Below, in pieces: positions 30,593 through 43,130 of a stretch of DNA of 64,000 bases; the stretch's first letter is position 1; every line of letters starts with the position of its first letter. Source of the stretch: Vitis vinifera (lineage: Eukaryota > Streptophyta > Magnoliopsida > Vitales > Vitaceae); assembly GCF_030704535.1 (NCBI RefSeq), contig NC_081817.1, positions 26,847,001 to 26,911,000 of the forward strand. The letters are read 5' to 3'. The translations under genes and the position numbers were made by a program. The notes beneath the pieces are model-generated. The model saw nothing but the letters and a program-made list of their open reading frames with translations, made no database searches and was not told the origin of the DNA.

Positions 30593-31767
30593 CATAATTT
30601 CCCCCAATGATCCTTTGTGGAAGTTAGTACACACCTAGGTTGTACAAACTATTGACATCATGTAAATTATTGTTCAAAAATGAAACAAAATTTTTGGATT
30701 AATAATATTCATGTCATTATTTTTGTGATTTTATCTAATCCATTTGTTAAATACACCTTATTTGAATTGAAGCATTCAAATTTTCAATTGTCTAAGTAGT
30801 GTTTATTTTTTTATTAAATAGATATCAATTAAAAGTAACTTGTTGATATCAATTAACATAAATAAAATGAACTCATTGCTAACAAGTATTAATTATATTG
30901 GTTAATATCAATAAATTACTTTTAATTGAATAAAAAAATATTAACGCCTTACTTTTGTTTTTTAGTTAAATAAAAAAAATTAAAATGTTTGACTTATTTT
31001 ATTTAGCTAAAAGTAATTTATTAATTTCAACCAATATAACTAAAGAAAACTAACTTATTATTAATAGTTTCAATTTAGTTATTTTGATTGATATCAATTT
31101 ATTACTTTTACCTTATTAAAAAAAATCAAATATTTTGTCTTTTTCTATTTAGTCAAAAAACAAATACCATCTTATTTTGACTTTTTTTATTCAACTGGAA
31201 AATAAACATCACCTTAGTCTATATATAATTTATTTAACTAATATTTCATATTCCTATCATTATGGTATGGTAAGCACTTATTTATATAATTTAGATTTTA
31301 AGAGTTTTATTACATTTTTTATAAATGACTAAAAAAAATTAATTTGTAATTGATATAAATTTGAAGATTTCTATGACTCTAATTGATATAATTTATATAT
31401 AAAGTAATATGAAAAAATAAAAACATTAAGACAGTTATATATTCTATTGAATTTATGTCATCTGGATCATAATTGTATTTGAATAATATGGAGATAAAGA
31501 GAATATTTGAAACTTACTTAGAAAATATTAAAATTTAAAAAAAAATAAAAATAAATCTAAGTATTGTTTTTTGGGCCTTTTTGTTCTGTCCACTGTTTTG
31601 GGCTTTTCTAGTCCTGTCCACTTGTGGGAGCACAAGCCCACTCAGAAAATTATGTAAACTTGAGTCCAGTCTGTCCAGACTACACTAGTGATTTGGGCTA
31701 GGGAGAACAAGGCCCAAAGTTTTGCCCGCCCCAATTTCAAAGTACGCTTTTCTGAAAAACTTTAGGA
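30593..31767. other. Intergenic region upstream of the F-box gene
   Basis: AT-rich to about 31560; then more GC-rich with repeated 'gtccact' words, presumably the promoter and leader of the F-box gene. No separate gene is supported. Confidence 0.45.
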
Positions 31768-31836
31768 TTGTCTCAAGAGAAGCGCTGCCCCACGTTTGTT
31801 CTATCTATCGCCGGAAAACTCCCTGGCTACGAAGGG

Positions 31837-34800
31837 ATGGACGGGACCACCGCGGACGGCCAGTCACAGGCCCAGAAGAGGATGAGCTCAAGAGTTCCAG
31901 CCACAAGCCTCGCTCACGATATTCTCTGCATGATTTTCGTGCTTCTCGATCTCTTCGACCTAGTTCGTTGTTCCGCCGTTTGCAAATCCTGGTGACACTT
32001 TGTTTGCATCCTCGTTTTGGTTTTTAAAATTTTTAAATTCTCGTCTGCTCCGTTTGGTTTCCGAGAAATCAAAGGAAAAGCATAGGAAGGAAGTAGATTC
32101 ACGAAAAGAAAATTTTTCTATATTCCAAAAGTAAATTAATTTTTGACTTTTGTCTGAGCGAACCAAAAAATGGTCTGTAGTAAGAAATACAGTCTGCACT
32201 TTAGTTCCTCAGTTATGAGAAATATGAAATTTGAAGTTTTGGTTATCGTTTGTTTTCCTACGTTTTTTCAGCTGCCAACCGGAGGAAAAATGGAAAGCTT
32301 ATATTTAATTTAAGTCATTTGGGAGTCTATCTATGTAGTTAGTGTTCTGTCTGGAGTTTATCTATGGCTTTGTACTGTGACATGATTGGGACTTTCAAAT
32401 CTAAATTGGGCTTTGTGTAATTTTAAAGTAGAAAATATTTGATTATGACTACAAAAAATTCACTAAATCAGCATTACATTGTAGTAACAGTGACATGGAT
32501 TATTGGTCCTTCTATAATCTATAAATTATGTGTTGTTCAAGATACTCATGCTGGGTAGGAATTAGTCCTGATATAATTGGAATGTGCACCAGCTGTTTCA
32601 CCTACGATAGAATAATGAGCAATAACCTGATGGGTTATTCGTCCAAGGCTATATTAAGTATGAGCAATGATTTTTAACCTTTTGGGTTCGACATAGTTGT
32701 TTGTAACCTACCGTCGATTACCGAAAATGAGTTATTTTTGTTTCAATTTATAATTTCATTCACAATATTCTGTAAGTATTGGGCACATAATATAGTTATG
32801 ATAACATGGATTGATGATAATGATGATAAACCCTCTAATCAAATTGTTTCTTTTTGACATGAATCAATAACAAATATTTGAATCCGATTATATTTCATCC
32901 AATGTAGTAGTATACTAATGAAGATAACTAATTGCCGATTAGAAAATATATGGATTTGTGAAACATTCATCGAAATTAAATTATGATGTTCTTATAACTG
33001 TTCTAATAAATTACAATCTTCTTTTCTCCATAGGAATAAAGTCATCAATAAGTCCAAGTTATTACAAATTTTATATCACAAGCAACAAGGTGGTTCCATA
33101 GGGCCTTCCAGTACATCTCATTGCTCAGAGAAACCCCTGAAGGTATGCATAGAGCAGCTAGCTATGGAGCATCATAGATTGTCTTTACAAGGTCTCATTG
33201 ACATTGAACAATGGAAAGGTCACTCAGTCAGGTAAAGTATTTGTTCCTCTCTTTTCCTATTTATTTTGTTGTTTTCTTAATTTTGTCATTGGGAAATAAG
33301 TGCTTAAGCAATTTGTGTTTCAAGATCCTATCCTTAATTCTTTTGCTGTAAAATAAGGTGTGAATGCCTTTCCTTGGGAACATTAGCAATAGTAATGGAA
33401 ATATTTTTCTTGATAGGCATAGTTCTTATGAATATCCGAATATAAATTACCTCATTGTTCCATATTCCATGCCTAGTTAATTAATTGCTGCCAATTTTTA
33501 CACAGATTCTAAAAAAATATTACTATTTATTGCCATTTTTTTATATATAAAAAAATAGAGGTTTTACTGTATTTTTTAAGTAACATCTACAGGTTGCATG
33601 TGTGAATCATTTTTCTAATCTTGCTTCCTATTAGGGCTGGCCAGTGTCGAATGAAGATGGGCTTGATTCTTACTGGTGTAGGTGATAAGGTATGAAACCA
33701 CATGGGCTTTCTCAAGATTATATTTGATTTGCAAGTCAATTTTGACTTTTCCATTCATACAACAAAATTTTACTTGATTAGATTGGCAAACAAGTTTAGA
33801 ATTGGAAAATATAGAAAGTTATTGCAAAGGGGTTTTTGGGATGGCAGTCAAGATTTTTTTTGGCATGTTAGTCAAGATTATGTAACATGTGGTGTTAGAG
33901 CATGTTCTGTATCCCAGGTTCAAGTCAGTTGAAGAGCTACATAGAGTAGAGCTAGAGTTGTTTCAGAAATAGCGAAAAGGGGCTATTTGTAATAAATTGG
34001 GAGTCTTCATATAAGGCTACATGTAGTGGAGTATAAACTGCCCCCAAAAGAAAAAAGTGCCCCTGCTTCTGAAGTGAGGACTACCTTGAGTTAGGGCGCA
34101 ATCTACAGTAGCACTAATCGTCTTTTATGATCCTAAAGGCTTTATGTCTATGATAATTCATATAGAGAATCATACTCTCATTAAATCTGATCCAGGTGCG
34201 TCACAGTCAAATGAAAGATTTTAGTAATCTTCAAGGTTACATCATCACAAGATGCTGTTGTGAGAATCTATTGTGTCCCACTTGCATTTGTTATACTAAT
34301 TCAATATTCTTCAATATTTCCTCTATTTTGCTTTCAAATCTGAAGGCAGAATCCATCAAAAACTTGTAAAGGAACATTTTGATTGTCTAATTGGAGTATG
34401 TGTCTTATAGATGATAAAGTCCTACTGGTCACTGGTCAGTACTGTTTGTTTGGATGATGGATTAAATGTGGTAAGGACAAAAGTAGGTAATAAGAACCTT
34501 GAGAAGTGCTCTGTGATCTTCTAATGTGGACCATTAGAAGGGCAGTATTGACCTTTGTATCCTAATTGCTTGCTCTAATACCTGGAGTATGGGTGCTAAC
34601 TTGTTGATCACTTTGCCAATCAGATATTGTTTTGTTACTATGTTTCTGTTAGATTACACTACCGTACCAATAGTTGACTGTAGAGCCATGTCCCAACCAT
34701 TCAGGGTCTGCTGATGATATCCATCAAGCAAGGACAATATATTTTCTTGTGATGCATAATTGGTCATCATGTTTGTTCCGACAACCTCAGCCTGTTATTG

Positions 34801-37800
34801 GCCTTAGCTTTGTGCCATATCACTTCTTAATGGCTGCAAATATTTCTCTTTGCCAATATGTTCGGATTCTTTTTCATCTGTAGCTCTTCAGATATGTTCT
34901 TACCATGTTTTGAAAAGGTTATATTAGCATGCCATTTCACTTCTTAGCGTCTGCAATCCTTGCTTTTTTGTGCACAGGTGATGCCTTTTTAGCTGGTATT
35001 TGCTTATATTTTATCTTGCAAAGCAAAATCTCTCTCTCTGTCTCTCTCTATATATGTGTGTGTGCATATTGCTTTGTGGAAATAAAATTTGCTGCCTCTG
35101 CTGGGTTTAATATGCACCTTATTCAGCTAACCTTTTCATGGCAATTATGCTAGGCCGTGCGTCTCTGGTCATTAGAAAGCTACAAATGTTTGGAAGAGCA
35201 TTTCCTGCCAAATTTGGCTCCTCTAGTTGATTTTGATTTTGATGAGAATAAGGTAAATTGAAGGAATCAAATGCTGTTGCTTTGTGGTTTATTGATAAGG
35301 TTGATTTTATGAAAATATAAAAGGCCCTGTTCTCCTTGTAACTGCTAATTTCTTTGAACTTCTTCCTGTAGATTGTTGGTTTGATAGGGACTCGTATATG
35401 CACATGGAGGCGCAATGGTAAAAGAAGTATTTTTCCCTCACGTGAAGGCACATTTATGAAGGGTTTATGCATGCGGTGCGTGGACAGATTTTTTCAGTAT
35501 CTTGATTGCTATTAATATTTCTTTAGAATTAGTTGCACATCAATGTGAGCCAAATTAGCTTGTACAACCTTCTATGCAGTCAGCATCATAGGCAAGCCAA
35601 AATCTTTGAAGATATACATTGCTGGGTTAAAATTAAGGAATTTTACTTGACTTGTCTGAATATGCACTTTCTTCTTTTGTATAAGAGGTGCCGATAGAAA
35701 GCCTTGCAGGATTATTGGCTGTCTTTGAAGTGTATTAATCTTAATGTAGATTGCTTTTGAACTATATCCTACACAAGATTCTGTTGTTTATTATTTGTAT
35801 CAGGTCTTTCTATTTCTGAATATGGTTGCTATCTGTTCTTTTCTATGCTCATATGGACAATAGGTGTATTACTTCATCTTTGATGGTGAATGCATTGGTA
35901 CAGCAGCCTTCATTTTCATCAGCCTGCAAAGCAAGCACATATAGGAAAGTGTTACTAATAGATTCCTTACTATCTAAATAAATTAGCATCTATTGGTTTG
36001 CAGTAATGCAGTGGTCATGTCAGTGAGTGAAAATGGGGTTTGGAGTTTGGGGGAGTGGGAAGGTCATACAGTCCTGGGAAGTTGCATTGAGATGGTGGTG
36101 GTGCGATGGTCATTAATTCCAAAAAAAGGAAAAAAAACAAAAGTGAGGGAGAACTAATATAGATTATGAATTAACACCCTATTTACCATAATATCTGTTA
36201 TAGATAATTGTCATGAAGGCTCAGAACATGTTTCCCTTTTCTTTTGTGTGTGTAATGTGTATATGTGTGTGAAAAATAGCACCAATCAAAACTTTCAGTT
36301 TAATAGGGCGTGTTCACTCCACAAACCTGCACGTGCATGGCAACAATTCATATTAAATGTAGATGCAATTTATGATTGTTTCTATCGAGTTCATAAACTT
36401 TTCTTGCTCCTTAAATATATTTCATTTGATTAGCATTTAGGATTTTTCAGTGAGATGATATTTGCTTTTTTTATCTGAAAAACACATTCACATTTTTCTC
36501 TCCTTGTAGCTATATAGATCCAGAGGCCGTGGTTGGGTGTGAGGATGGAACAGCTCGAGTCTTTGATATGTACAGTAGGAAATGTTCTCGAATCATTAGG
36601 TACACACTGCCAGAAATTGCTTGGTTCTTCTATGTCTTGTTCTTTAATATCTCTATCAAACAATAATTTCTGAATATAGGTTTGTGGTTGAATCCGTTAC
36701 TCTTTTATTCTTGAAAGTGATAGCTGCAGGTATTATTATGGACGTATTTGGACTTGTAGCTGAGATTCTTGAGTCATCTGCTGAGCAAAGAAGCTACATT
36801 TTTCATTTGATTCATTTGTTGATAACATGTCTCTTTAACTGGTGTTTAATTTAAAATTTAATTCTCAAATAATGGAGTCAATCTCAAACTTTAATGATCT
36901 CTTGTGTGATCTAAGGCTTCAAGTATATTCCCTAGATTGAAGTCCAAAGCATTGTTAACATTCCTTTGAATCGAACCTATCAAGAAAATATAAAAAAATC
37001 CTTTGAATCAAAATTTAGGAATTGAACCGAATTCACCCACCATTAACATTTTACAATTTCAATAAAGCTTACAATTCATTTATAGTTACTTAAAATATTC
37101 AATTAAATAATTTTTTTAGAAACAAGGGTATAGCCTTCCAACTAATAGAAATAGAAGAATTACATAGAAGAAAAACACATCAGAAAAGTAGAAAGTCTCT
37201 TTTCCCATCTTTCTATTCCTGTATATTGTGTAAGGACCTGTTGTCCTTCCTTTTGAATTCCTTCTTTACATTAGTGATGATGTGAGAATGAAGCTATGTT
37301 GTTTTTTCTTTTGGTCAAAAAAAAAAAATAGTGAAAGTACACTAGAAACACCCAACCATAGCCCCTAACAGAGGAGCCCCATCCCAGAACTATCACCCAA
37401 GGCAAAGACAAAAACAGTGGCAATGTTGTGATCCATGATTAGGGCTTTGCTATGTGTTGAGCTGGAAGTTTGGTGTTTAATTTAGTTTCACCAGTGTCCA
37501 CATTGTACACTGTCGTGATGGCTGACTTCCAATCAATTTTTTTTGCTTCTTTGCCCTTATTCTGGTAAATACACCCTCTATGCAGTGAGACACTAGATGT
37601 CCTATGCCAACAAATCCACTATCATTTCCTTTGTCTGAGAAAACCATGCAACACATTCTGAGAATAACATTGACAGAAAGAACAGGAGCTAACTAATATA
37701 AGAACACCTATATCCACTTAGGTAACCATAAACCACAATTTGAACTGTCCCTGTGAAAAAGTAAAAGACCTATGGAAGAAAGATCTTTGAAAACCATCAC

Positions 37801-40012
37801 AAAGTAAGCATCCTTCGAGTAAAGGAAAATGGAGAGGAAAAAGAAGATTCCACTTGGCTCAGAAACATATCAGGATTTCGTCTGAACTATTTAGATGGAA
37901 ATGGTAGTGGGTTTAGGCTATTTTGGAATTCAAATCGTGTTCTAGCTGTACTTTATCACTTGTAAATGTGTGTGGAGGCAATTGATGTGACTGGGAATTA
38001 GAAGCAACTCAAGGCATAGTGTTACTAACTCTACTGGGTCAGATGGTTGGTAACAATCCTTATCGAGACCACATTTCTCACTTGAGATGCAGTGTTTTAT
38101 TTACTTCCCCTATTAGTTGGATGAGTAGTTTCAACTTTGAAGTGAGTGAAAGTGACTTGCTAAGCTTATTCAAGTAACTTTGATATGTTAGAACATTGCT
38201 TTTTTGCATGGCTCTATTGCAGCAAGAAATCAGTTTTATGCCTTATTTATGAATCTTGTTGAAATATGGTGGGGATATAAAGCAGTTACATGTTAGTGAT
38301 GCTATGAATGTCATATAATATTTGGTTTTCGATCTCCTATTTTCAGGATGCATTCTGGCCCAGTAAGATGCTTAGCTTTAAGTGATGATCAATGTATTAT
38401 TAGTGGCTCCTCTCTCGGCAGTATCACAATTTCAGGTCTTTCATCTGATCAGCGGATAGCTAAACTAAGATCAACTGATTCCACAGGTGGTATTCTATGC
38501 TTACTCTGTTAGAAAATTTTGAGCATTATCTCACGTGGCTATGCTATGGTCTTTTTGTACATTTCTCATATTAACTTCATTTTACATTGGTGATGACAAT
38601 TCTATTCTATGTCCTCGTTTTCTCGTAGCTTTCCTGCCTTTCTATACATATTATTCCAGGTTACATGCCATATATGGACGTGACAAGTGAAGATAACTTC
38701 CTGTTTAAAAAAGAAAAACAGAACAAAAATCAAATACCTTTTTTTCCTTTAAGCAAGTGCACTTTTTAAAAAAATAAGAAACTGCCATTGTGGGGAGTTC
38801 ATTTGTTTTGGATCTGTCCATTAAACTTATAAAAGGATTTTAATTTGGGGATGACATTACTGTAAACATGATTTCGTCTTCTCTTGACAGGCATAAGAAC
38901 CTTGTGCTTCAACCCTCGTTCTCACCTAGTCTTTTCTGGATCAACTGCTGGATATGCATCTTGTTGGGACCTTAGGTATGCCATTATGGATCCTACTTGG
39001 ATACCATATTTCATGAATTTCAACTCTGTCAGATCTAATTGTGTACTTCCTATTTTTTGGTTCTTATTTTAATTTTCTGTGAAAAAAAAATGCATTTCAT
39101 CAATTTTCTGAACACTAGGTAAATCCATTTTCCAATATGAAGTAGTCATGGCTAAATTAGCAAACAGTTAAACAGTTAACCTTACAGTTAAGATGTAAGA
39201 CATTGGCAGAGCAAAGCGTGGGCATATGCCCGTCACATATTCATGATTTCAACCTTTTCCCTCTTTCAAGTTCCAATCGTGTATAGTTTGTCCCCCACCC
39301 ACCCAATAGAATCCCGAGCCCACCACTGGCACAGCTTGATTTATACCTTCTAGCCTACAACAGCATAAATTCTAAGCAAATACCTTTTTGTCCGATGAAA
39401 TTCCCTCGTTCTTCAGTGTAAAAACTAACCCATTTTCTAAGTAAAGCAACATGCCATCCCCACAACATGGCTAGCAGTGAATGTTTTCATCAGAAAGCTA
39501 TCATAGAATGTTTATCTGCCAGTTCCCTGCATTCTCTGAACTGCATTCCTTCTTGTCAGACAATTCTTGCGGTTTCATGATCAATCCCAACAGAAGTAAA
39601 TGATCCACATTGTTCTGTTTCATTTTCCAGGACAATGAGACCGCTATGGGAGAACCGAATCAGCCCAAATGTTATATACTCCATGCAACACCTCTGCAGT
39701 GACACCCACACTTTAGTAGCCGGTGGAATAGACGGCGTGTTACGCATTTTAGATCAGAACACAGGTAAAGTTGTTTCAGGGTGTGTCATGGATGATAGCC
39801 CAGCACCAACTTCCTCCCAGAAAACCGACAGCATCATCGAAAGGAAGAAAGGAAGGAGAATCACAGAAGATACACTCATAGACAGCATCCCTAAAAGCAG
39901 TCGACCTCCCATCACCTGCTTGGCTGTTGGAATGCAGAAGGTGGTGACCACACACAATGGCAAGTATATCAGAATGTGGAAATTCCACAAGGAACAAACC
40001 TTACAAGCTTAA
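31837..40012 (+). CDS. FBX2: F-box/WD40-repeat protein, FBX2-like (At5g21040 type), nine exons, about 435 aa
   Basis: Exons: 31837-31991, 33034-33231, 33635-33689, 35154-35252, 35372-35475, 36510-36599, 38347-38486, 38891-38975 and 39631-40012. All junctions are GT..AG and phases agree (1308 nt with stop). The N-terminus has an F-box (LAHDILCMIF, DLVRCSAVCKSW), which would bind SKP1/ASK in an SCF ubiquitin ligase. WD40 blades follow (ITSL-like GHSVRAGQCRMKMGLILTG, AVRLWSLESYKCLEE, GLIGTRICTWRRNGK, VVGCEDGTARVFDM, CIISGSSLGSITISG, LVFSGSTAGYASCWDLR, LVAGGIDGVLRILDQ, GKYIRMWKFHKEQ) and would bind the substrate. An upstream in-frame ATG at 31768 would add 23 residues; I prefer 31837 because the added part is not typical, but it cannot be excluded. 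Arabidopsis FBX2 is linked to phosphate-starvation responses; the orthology is from memory. Confidence 0.88.
31992..33033 (+). other. Intron 1 of the F-box/WD40 gene
   Basis: 1042 bp, donor TG|GTGACA and acceptor CCATAG|G. It splits the Trp codon at the end of the F-box core (KSW). AT-rich; no further exon seen. Confidence 0.8.
36600..38346 (+). other. Intron 6 of the F-box/WD40 gene
   Basis: About 1.75 kb, the longest intron in the model, donor AG|GTACAC and acceptor TTTCAG|G. Open frames are short. It contains A-rich and pyrimidine stretches but no transposon that I can name. Confidence 0.75.
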
Positions 40013-40925
40013 ACGTACCGTTTGTTGTCGTATAATTATCAATTTCTCATTCAGTTTGCTAATAAGATTACGTTTGGTGGTAATTTTAGAAAACATTTCT
40101 AATCTTTTCAACACTTGAAATTTTTTGTTATTTAAGTATTAAAAGTATTAAAAATGTTTTTTAAAATCACTCTCAAATGCACTCTTAGTAGTTATTTTAT
40201 GAAGTGTTTTTAGTTTAAAAAAATATTTTTGAAAAGACATTAGTGTTTAGTAAAATTTAAAAAACACTTTTAAAAATTAAAAAAAAAAAAACAATTATAG
40301 TATTGAAAAATCACCTATATTGTTTTATAAAGAGTGTGTTTGATAAGTAATTCTCTTAAAAATATTTCTTAAAAAAACACTCATTAAAATTATTTTGAGT
40401 AAAAATGTTTTTAAATACATTTTAAGAATCTGATTGGTTATATTGATTTTCTAATAAATAAAATATTTTTTAGGAAAAAATAAAAGTTTGGTAAAGTTTA
40501 GAGAGGATTCGTATAGAGTAGAAAAATCATTTATGCACTTTAAGCATTCGAAAGGTGATTCTCCCAAAAAATATTTCTAAAGCAAACATTTTTACATTTC
40601 CATTAAAATCATTTCAAATAGAAACATTACTAAACATATTCCAATCTTTTCATTTGTTGTTAGTATTGGACAAGAAAATTAATTGCACAAGACCTATTAA
40701 AATCAAGTATGACACTGAGGGATAAATCATTCTAAATTTGTAAAAGATTATTTAAGATGTCCTTGAATTTATAAAAAATATATATACTTAGGGAAAATTA
40801 TTTCAAAAGCTTAAACTGGAGTTTTGAAAGGAAAAAATCAAAATCAAAATCAAAACATAAAGTCATTTGTGTCCATTTGTATTGAGATGTTAAAAAATGA
40901 GGGAAGTTTTAGGAGGAAAAGTGAA
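40013..40925. other. Intergenic, AT-rich
   Basis: Repeated words such as 'aaaaacacttttaaaaatta', 'ttctcttaaaaatatttctt' and similar are also found at 59990-60700, which suggests a shared decayed element. No gene. Confidence 0.45.
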
Positions 40926-40927
40926 GT

Positions 40928-41304
40928 GCTTGGTAACTATTTTCAAAAATTGATTTAAAAAATAGTTTTTGAGAATAGTCATAGAAAATTGTTTTCTAAT
41001 ATTTTGTAGAAGAAAATCATTAAAATATCTTTAGCTTATTTTTAATATTTTTAAATATGTTTTATTTTTATATTTATTGTTTTATTTTTAATCATTCTAC
41101 ATATTTATATAATTATTTTTAAAACCATTCTCAAAAAACAAATAAAAACAACAAAAAACAATTAAAATATTTTTTTTTAAATACCTTATTTTCTACTTTT
41201 AAGAACAGAAAAAAAAAAAATAATTATTTGTTGTCAAACATATGTTTTCAATTTTTTGTTTTAGAGAACAAAATACTATTCTTGAAAATAGTTATCAAAC
41301 AAAC
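40928..41304. mobile_element. MITE-like inverted-repeat element, copy 3 of 3
   Basis: Left 'tgcttggtaactattttc', right 'gaaaatagttatcaaacaaa'. The interior has 'atcattctacatatttatat' and A/T runs as in copies 1 and 2. Non-coding. Confidence 0.7.
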
Positions 41305-41888
41305 CCTAAACCTCTTGAAAACTGTCATTCACAATAACTTTTTTATCTTTACAAGTTACAACTATAACAAGTTTTTAACTTAAAAACGATAAATATTTTA
41401 TTCAAAACGGTTATTAATAATTGATTCGGAAATATAATAGTTTTAATTAAATTTGTTGATGAAAATAATTAAGAATTGTTCTAAAAAATTAATTTTTTTT
41501 TTGCAACTTGCTTTCAAAACCAAACAAACCCTTTTTCATTACCAAACAGGTTTTACCCTTTTTTTCAATAATATGTAAACAAATGTTTATTGATCTTATA
41601 AAAAAATTCTATGGAAAGTCAGTCAATTCTTGTTATAAGAAAATCGAAGAAATTATTATAGTTAATACTAATTTGATTAATAATCTAAAATGTAAAGTAG
41701 AATTTACCTGCAATTGGATCCCAATCAAACCCATCGGGCAACCCAAAGCCCAAGCCCAAAACAAGTTGATCCTTGAAAGCCCAATCCCAAATCCAAGCCC
41801 AAGCCCAATCACAGTGCCAACACAGTATAGCTAATTGCAGATTACAAAAGCCGAAGCCATTTCCGAAGCTTCTCTTCCTCAGCTTCTC

Positions 41889-41906
41889 AAACCCTAGCCC
41901 TAACCC
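41889..41906 (+). promoter_or_regulatory. Telo-box-like motif in the leader of NAA10
   Basis: AAACCCTAGCCCTAACCC lies about 37 bp before the start codon. Such motifs are frequent near starts of plant genes for translation and growth; a regulatory role here is inference. Confidence 0.5.
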
Positions 41907-41942
41907 TCGAAATCCTAGGATTCAGTCCACCAACGATCAACA

Positions 41943-42530
41943 ATGGTTTGCATACGCAAAGCGACTATCGACGACCTCCTTGCAATGCAAGCTTGCAATC
42001 TCCTCTGCCTCCCAGAGAACTACCAGATGAAGTACTACCTCTACCACATCCTCTCGTGGCCACAGCTCCTCTACGTCGCCGAAGATTACAACGGCCGCAT
42101 CGTCGGCTACGTGCTCGCTAAGATGGAGGAGGAAAGCTCCGAGTGCCACGGCCACATCACCTCCCTTGCCGTGCTCCGGACGCACCGCAAACTCGGCTTG
42201 GCCACCAAGCTTATGACTGCCGCGCAAAACGCCATGGAGCAGGTGTTCGGGGCCGAGTACGTCTCGCTACATGTGCGGAAGAGTAATAGGGCAGCGTTCA
42301 ATTTGTATACGGAGACCCTGGGCTATAAGATTCATGATGTGGAGGCGAAATATTATGCGGATGGTGAGGATGCGTATGATATGAGGAAGCAGCTTAAAGG
42401 AAAGCAAGTTGGCCACCACCATCATCATCATCATCACCATCACCACCATCACGGAGGTGGATGTTGCGGTGGAGAACCGAAGCTCGTGGAGACGAAGGGG
42501 GAGGCAAAGGCTGAGGCGAAAGCAGAGTGA
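41943..42530 (+). CDS. NAA10: N-alpha-acetyltransferase 10, catalytic subunit of NatA, 195 aa, single exon
   Basis: NAA10 with NAA15 forms NatA, which sits on the ribosome and acetylates nascent N-termini such as Ser and Ala after Met removal. The whole GNAT fold is present: [20 protein letters not shown] (residues 21-40, with the Glu25 region of the active site), [20 protein letters not shown] (42-61), [20 protein letters not shown] (69-88) with the acetyl-CoA loop R82-K-L-G-L-A87, and [20 protein letters not shown] (106-125). The length fits plant orthologues (about 190-200). The tail is odd: 13 His in a row (158-170), then GGGCCGG and a K/E/A-rich end. There are no introns. The start is supported by the conserved [12 protein letters not shown]. 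The cytosolic/ribosomal location is known for the family. Confidence 0.95.
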   Translation: MVCIRKATIDDLLAMQACNLLCLPENYQMKYYLYHILSWPQLLYVAEDYNGRIVGYVLAKMEEESSECHGHITSLAVLRTHRKLGLATKLMTAAQNAMEQVFGAEYVSLHVRKSNRAAFNLYTETLGYKIHDVEAKYYADGEDAYDMRKQLKGKQVGHHHHHHHHHHHHHGGGCCGGEPKLVETKGEAKAEAKAE

Positions 42531-43111
42531 TTTTGGAGGTAAATTGAGTGCTGTAGTCATTGGGGATGTGGTTTGGGAACTATATGTCATTTACTCATAA
42601 AACAGATTAAGAATTCATGGATATGGATTGATAAACATGTTTGTACAATGGTATGTGCCCCTTTTTTATGTTGTTTAAATTGGATCCTTGTGGCTAAATA
42701 TTCTTATTTATGATCAAGTAGAATTCGTTTTCGTTTGGCGTTTTGTGATGGCTTTTTATTGGGGATCTGTTTTTATCAATAGTATGAGTTCTGTAGTTTT
42801 ACGCATGGAATATAAGAAAATATTTGCTCGGGTGCAAGTATGAGAAAATGGTGCGAGTAGAAGGATGTGGAGAACAAGACTCGGTGAACATCATTTAAAC
42901 AATTAGCTAACACAGAATTTCTTCCTAAAGAAGAACTGTGCACCTTGCTTTAGAAAGAGAGAACTTGTTGATGATCATATAAAATGGTCCAGCCTTCTTA
43001 CTTTAATGTTTTCTGTTTACAATTCTAATTTTGGCATTGTAGAATATGCTTTTTTTTTTCTTTTTTTTTTTGTAACTGTAAATGAGGAATTTAGTGGTTT
43101 GTTGGGGACAG
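42531..43111. other. 3' region of NAA10 and intergenic
   Basis: Presumed 3' UTR, then AT-rich DNA with a T-run at about 43051-43071. No gene. Confidence 0.5.
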
Positions 43112-43130
43112 GTTTCAATGATTTGAATAT

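Noticed and set aside
39754..39997. Minus-strand open frames of 73 and 78 codons
   Set aside because: Antisense to the last exon of the F-box/WD40 gene.
41937..42590. Minus-strand open frames opposite NAA10
   Set aside because: Shadows of the GC-rich NAA10 coding strand.
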